A stretch of 64,000 nt of DNA from Tribonema minus (taxonomy: Eukaryota > Sar > Xanthophyceae > Tribonematales > Tribonemataceae): positions 248,001 through 312,000 of the forward strand of contig JAFCMP010000065.1 in NCBI GenBank assembly GCA_017506865.1, given 5' to 3'. Positions 60,301-64,000 of this stretch are shown here, piece by piece. The position numbers were made by a program, and so were the translations under genes. Under the pieces are notes generated by a model. The model made no database searches. It was not told the DNA's origin and worked only from the letters and a program-made list of their open reading frames with translations. Every line of letters starts with the position of its first letter. Position 1 is the stretch's first letter.

Positions 60301-62015
60301 GCTACAAGGGGCACTTGAGTGATGAGCATCACCACCTTTCTCACCTGCATGATGAGCGCCATCACTTGCATTTGTGTTGAGCATCGCCACCCCTCTCACC
60401 TGCGCGCCCAGGGTGCAATGCCGCCGCCAATGATTGTAACTGGTGTCCTTCGTAGCCTGTATGCATCACACTTGTCTATTTGCTGCCTTGCCGCAGGCCG
60501 TAATTGAAGAGTTTTTCCTGCAAGGGGACGAGGAGAAGCGCAGGGGGTTGGAGGTGAGAGGGTGGATCGCACATGAGAAACAATTCCCGTACTGTGTGAA
60601 GTGTTTTCCTTGAAGTATGTTTACTTGTCACAATTACCTTCAAACCTGCAAGTGATCTTTTTCAGTCAGCAGATCATCACATCACAGATGCGCTCAGCAT
60701 ACATTGCCCTTGTACTACATATGCTTTGAGCTCAAGCCGTGCGCAGGAGCTTTGGGTACACCCACGATAGCAGGTTGCCAGAGCGTGGGTAGCATTCATC
60801 GAGTGCAACATCAACTTCGCACGCCTGGTTGAACCCTTAAAGCTGGCCTTCGACACAGAAGTGTCCAATGTCGCGTCATGTGACCCATGTCGCCCCTGTA
60901 TATGCTGACACACACTGTCGTACCGCCATGTGCAGATAAGCCCACTGATGGACAGGGACACAACGGCCATTGCGGACTCTCAGAAGGGCTTCATCAACTT
61001 CCTGGTCAAGCCGCTCTTCAAGAGCTGGGTCAGCTTCCTCAACACGCCTGAGGCCCAGACGTGCCTCACCAACCTGGAGGTATGTAGATTACGCACATAC
61101 GTCGTACAATATCTCAATGAACTGAACAGCACATGTAGAAGCAGCACATGTAAAACATATTGTACGTGGAGCCCTCCAGCCAGCTCCGCTCAACCATCAT
61201 ACTGGTGGCCAATTTACTTAAGGCACAGCAGAGTATAGTGTTACCATGTCCCATGTGCGTATGCGTCACCAATAGCAATGGCAATTCACTCTGGCAGATC
61301 GTCCATGATACCATCATGACCATCAGCCCATGGCCCTCAATTGACACGCCCCGGTGCATCGGCCAGCTGCGACGCACTCCCTTCATCCGTGCGCCCTATG
61401 GCACTTCTGCTTCGATATGGCAAGTGCCCACGCAAGATGATGTAGCAACAGACAGCATACTCCCCCTCTTCCCCGCTCCTGCCTCCGCAACTTGACTTCT
61501 GGTCTAAACCTATCTCGCGCGCCGTGTCCCAGGTCAACGAGGCCATGTGGGTGGCCAAGGAGAAGCGCGGCGACGACACCCTAGAGGCACTGGTACCCGA
61601 CCCCCCTTCCACGCGCTCAAGCACGGGGGCACGCACCAGCATGCCCGCAGGCGGCGCCGCTGAAGCTGCTGCCGCCATCGCTGCCGCCGGTGCCGCCGCT
61701 GCAAATGGCACAGCTGGTGCCGCGGGGGGCACTGCAGCGGCGGCGGCGGCGGCGGCAACGCACCCGCAGCAGCATGCGCCGCCGCAGCAGCAGCAGCGGC
61801 AGCGCTCGGGTGGCGCTGAGCACTGCATCATTGACGTGGCGGGTGGCGGGGAAGAGGAGTCGTCGGCGGTCCTGCCGTTCTCTGAGCGGCAGCGCAGCAG
61901 CAGCGGCGGCAGCGGCGGCGGCGCCGCGCACGTGCAGCTGCAGCTGCCGCCGGCGGAGCGGCATTGGAGTGGCAGCGGCGCGACGGAGGCGCCGGAAGGG
62001 CCCATGGAAGTGTAG
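48326..62015 (+). CDS. Voltage-sensor-like domain fused to class I cyclic-nucleotide phosphodiesterase (16 exons)
   Basis: Exons: 48326-48363, 49050-49361, 50116-50272, 51368-51451, 51888-52028, 52991-53191, 54100-54402, 54887-55042, 55699-55803, 56392-56483, 57499-57583, 58479-58663, 59436-59535, 60497-60553, 60936-61079, 61533-62015; 880 aa with all phases agreeing. It should hydrolyse cAMP and/or cGMP at a membrane. Residues 1-120: polar, disordered. S1 about 131-151 (NAVVLLAAGAAVALAVLLYV); S2 170-188 with acidic FLAEL, then LSYFSEWFKVLDSF (typical S2-S3 link with the S3 Asp); S4 with only two spaced Arg (GRIARVLGPL, about 225). No pore helices. PDE domain about 413-720: YHNRRHAADVTQ (481-492), HDFKHPG (522-528), ATDLKFH (592-598), ADISHP (636-641), invariant Gln688. 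Tail rich in Ala, Gln and Gly. The start ATG is uncertain: the frame is open from 48101. Confidence 0.85.
52446..52990 (+). repeat. Echo array of VSD-PDE exon 6 acceptor edge (4 units)
   Basis: The start of exon 6 (GAGCAAGCATATGAGGCCCC, real start 52991) is preceded by four copies at about 52446, 52593, 52730 and 52889, about 100-160 bases apart. The three nearer ones keep a CAG acceptor just before GAGCAAGC or GAGAAAGC, and most continue through LYRLLART before turning into intron. Several could be used as alternative acceptors. Confidence 0.92.
53373..53410. repeat. Double poly-G tract in VSD-PDE intron 6
   Basis: Two runs of 18 G split by AA. A strand this G-rich could form quadruplexes in DNA or pre-mRNA. 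Confidence 0.9.
53967..54012 (+). repeat. Echo of VSD-PDE exon 7 acceptor edge (right arm)
   Basis: GCAG followed by GTGCGGCGGCACAGCAGCGC repeats the start of exon 7 about 130 bases upstream of the real acceptor at 54099, with an intact CAG. It encodes RRHSSAAHDGNSSAD like the exon. Confidence 0.9.
55588..55632 (+). repeat. Echo of VSD-PDE exon 9 acceptor edge (right arm only)
   Basis: CTGCAACAGATCGAGGCGGG and the following bases copy the first 45 bases of exon 9 about 110 bases upstream of the real start at 55699; the TACATACCCTGCT intron text before it is copied as well. The left arm has only one such segment, so this echo arose after the duplication. Confidence 0.92.
55868..55945 (+). repeat. 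Echo of VSD-PDE exon 9 donor edge (shared with left arm)
   Basis: TACCACAATCGCCGGTCTGT and ACACAGGCGGTGCACTGC decayed from the end of exon 9. The match at 39365-39450 in the other arm shows that it predates the inverted duplication. Confidence 0.82.
56150..56245 (+). repeat. Echo of VSD-PDE exon 10 acceptor edge (shared with left arm)
   Basis: GTGCCATCTGAGCAGCTCAT followed by GACACTGAGGTGATGCAGCC is a decayed version of the start of exon 10. The left arm has a counterpart near 39070-39160. Confidence 0.65.
57233..57432 (+). repeat. Minisatellite, about 20-bp unit (right arm)
   Basis: Ten units of TGTGACGCTCCTGCTTTTGA with small variation, directly tandem and without spacers, about 65 bases upstream of exon 11. 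It is shared with the left arm. It is not a CRISPR array. Confidence 0.93.
57638..57720 (+). repeat. 40-bp tandem duplication after exon 11
   Basis: TGTATGGTGTAATATCAGGA followed by AGCTGAAGACGTCCACACAC occurs twice without change, about 55 bases after the exon 11 donor. Confidence 0.92.
58190..58478 (+). repeat. Echoes of VSD-PDE exon 12 acceptor edge with telomere-like text
   Basis: Decayed copies of the start of exon 12 lie near 58225-58250 (TAATCTCATGCGCAATGAGC) and 58365-58420 (GCCTTCCTTGTCCGGCAACA). CCCTAAC-like motifs fill the intervals (58265-58310 and 58440-58452). The left arm has the same order at 36600-36860. Confidence 0.75.
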
Positions 62016-64000
62016 GCGCGCACACATGGCTGAGTGCGTCGATCATCAACACGTAGGCACAGCTCAGCCGTGGGTATGTACGGTGGTGCAAGCCAGGGAC
62101 TTGGAGGCTCAGCTCTACGCATGGAATTCTTCACCTAGAAGCAACCCTTACTTTTGCATCATCTGTCCGGGGGGTGCGTTACATGTGCTGGTTATGTCAC
62201 CGTGCTGGCGGCACGCATGTCTGCAAGATGCGCTGCCAGCAAAGCAGCGCGGCCCTCGTTCTGCCGTCCGTTGCGCGCTCTCTACGGAGGAGGCGTCTCT
62301 GTCCTTTTTCAATGCACTGCGTGTTTGGCTGTCGTCAATGTGCACATCTGTAATGTTGTGCCCCCATGCCTGCTGTGCCTGCTGTGTCACCACTGAGTGG
62401 ATGCCAATTGGCACAACATGGAAGCAGACGCATGCATAGCTTACATTCGTTGCATGCCATTGCGTTGTGAGTATCGCGGGCAAGAGCAACTGCAGCACGT
62501 ATTTCAGCGGGGCACACACTCACCGTCGTATTGAGAATCTATTCAACCAGCCACAACGACATTGACAGTACACAATATTAATCAGCCAGGGCCGTCCCTC
62601 GTGCGAACTCTGCCCTCCAGATGGCTTGAGGTGGATGGAATAGTGCCTGCAATCCAAAATGCAATGTGTGTGCTCTGAGCACGGGTACAGACGACGTCAC
62701 ACCCCAGAGCACCGCAGTGTGGAGCAATGCTGCTTGACTCCTTGCAGATGTTGCCGAGCTGAGCATCCAATACACCATCATCAGGGAGCCAAGCCTCTTG
62801 CAGTATGATGGCAACATGATTAATGCATGATGGCGTCGGTGCACAGCCCCCTTTTAAATCAACTTTCTGAAATCTGACTTGTTTTGGAGCATGCCAAGTA
62901 CTGCAGCGGTGCATGCAATAGCAGTTGACCCTGCGCGCGTGGCACAGCTCAAGCCTGCAATGTGTCTGTGAGCTCCGCCTGCAGACTCGGTCGGACATGC
63001 AACCTTCGCGAGGTATCGAGGGTCTGGCAATCTAATTTCGAATGAATCACGACTATGGCACCATCACGTTGGTCTGCAGTGACTGCATGTTTTCTTGCAA
63101 TCAGGCGCTTGAACGACAATGCCAGTATACCGCATCACAAAGCTGCAGACGATCTGCCTTGTTCACATTCGTCAACATGCAAGTCATCGATCACATGGGC
63201 TTGAAGCGCAATGTGGATCTTGCCAAGCTGAGGACAAGACTTGACAATGTGGCGTGTTGCTCAGTCTTGAAAGCTTTAGTGGGACTCTGGCACATGCCAT
63301 TCTTGAACTCGCTCTGGCAATAAGATGCCGCAGAAATAAGTGTCTACTGCGCTGTCTGTAGTCTGCACAAGGTCTCTGTGAACACCATGTGCCTGGTGTG
63401 CCACACATTTGTAGACCAGCAACAACTCCAGATGCAAAACTTTCATCTGCATGCAATGTTGAATCTCATCGTGATGTGAACATCTGAAGCAGTACGCGAC
63501 GCGCGCCTTGTGCTGTAAGCTGCAAAACCATCAGCAGGTGCGTGAAGCGCTACAAAAGCAATGATGGCTATACCGCGCATACAACAACCCGACGCACTAC
63601 AGGGCAAACAGGGAGACTCAGGAGACAGGTTGCCCAATCATATGCAATCATCATATGCATTGCCAAACTCAGAACCGCCTTTGACCCAAACTATGTCCCA
63701 AACCATACACACTCAGTTCACACACACTATTGCCAGACGAAAGGCGCCGAAACAATTCGAGACTGGCAGATAGGTCCCAGCAAATGTGGCCATCCTCACC
63801 ACCCCCAGCAACATATTGCCCTTGCCGCCACTGCACATTATGAGATGACGAGCGCACTGCCTTCATTTGCATGCACATGATACGCTTGCGGTGTACGTAG
63901 CGTTGTGCGCGCACAGCCTGCGGTAATGAATGCTGCATTGCAGCTACATTTGCAGTGGTCGCTGGTTACCGGAGGCCCGCGTTATCCTCTTTGAACTGTA
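62016..64000. other. Downstream end of window
   Basis: The first 75 bases still match the left arm (3' end of the PDE gene). Beyond that no gene, repeat or RNA was recognised. Confidence 0.45.

Larger units (their letters stand above)
53900..62090 (+). repeat. Right arm of large inverted duplication
   Basis: Counterpart of 33310-41775. It contains exons 7-16 of the intact gene. The stretch 53905-54095 is rich in CACT/TCAC repeats and includes one echo of exon 7 (53969-54012). Confidence 0.9.

Overview
The window is nuclear DNA of a photosynthetic eukaryote with intron-rich genes, most likely a photosynthetic stramenopile (ochrophyte) or another alga with a secondary red plastid. Three neighbouring genes start with a signal peptide followed by a phenylalanine motif (AAAFAP, VHGFVA, TTAFLL), the typical entry signal for such plastids. 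Introns are long, almost all GT-AG, and mostly follow CAG or AAG. Genus and species cannot be named from the sequence.

Layout. 1.1-8.8 kb (-): uroporphyrinogen decarboxylase, five exons. 9.1-14.7 kb (+): plant-type HAD-like protein, eight exons, head-to-head with UROD across a 345-bp shared promoter. 15.4-23.4 kb (+): Rubisco-LSMT-like SET methyltransferase, six exons. 24.5-25.7 kb: dispersed repeat R1. 25.7-29.0 kb (+): ankyrin-like gene, apparently broken. 29-33 kb: no gene recognised. 33.4-41.5 kb (-): decayed copy of a class I cyclic-nucleotide phosphodiesterase. 41.5-48.3 kb: spacer with repeats, a second R1 copy and a chimeric LINE insertion. 48.3-62.0 kb (+): intact 16-exon gene of 880 codons that joins an S1-S4 voltage-sensor-like membrane domain to a complete phosphodiesterase domain. 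62-64 kb: nothing recognised. Exon phases of the four intact gene models agree at every junction.

Two things stand out. First, the voltage-sensor/phosphodiesterase fusion suggests an enzyme that could couple membrane voltage to cAMP or cGMP breakdown. Its phosphodiesterase half was copied as an inverted, head-to-head duplicate without the voltage sensor, and that copy is a pseudogene. Second, nearly every gene carries 'exon-edge echoes': tandem, decaying copies of one end of an exon together with its splice site and nearby intron, always on the intron side. In the clearest arrays the best copies lie next to the real exon and the worst furthest away. Some echoes are shared by both arms of the inverted duplication and others are private to one arm, so the process acted before and after the duplication and seems to be ongoing.

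The UROD, HAD and SET proteins all look plastid-directed (tetrapyrrole synthesis, an uncertain stromal role, and protein methylation). The phosphodiesterase and ankyrin genes show no plastid signal. All coordinates and reading frames were worked out by eye; no database search was run.
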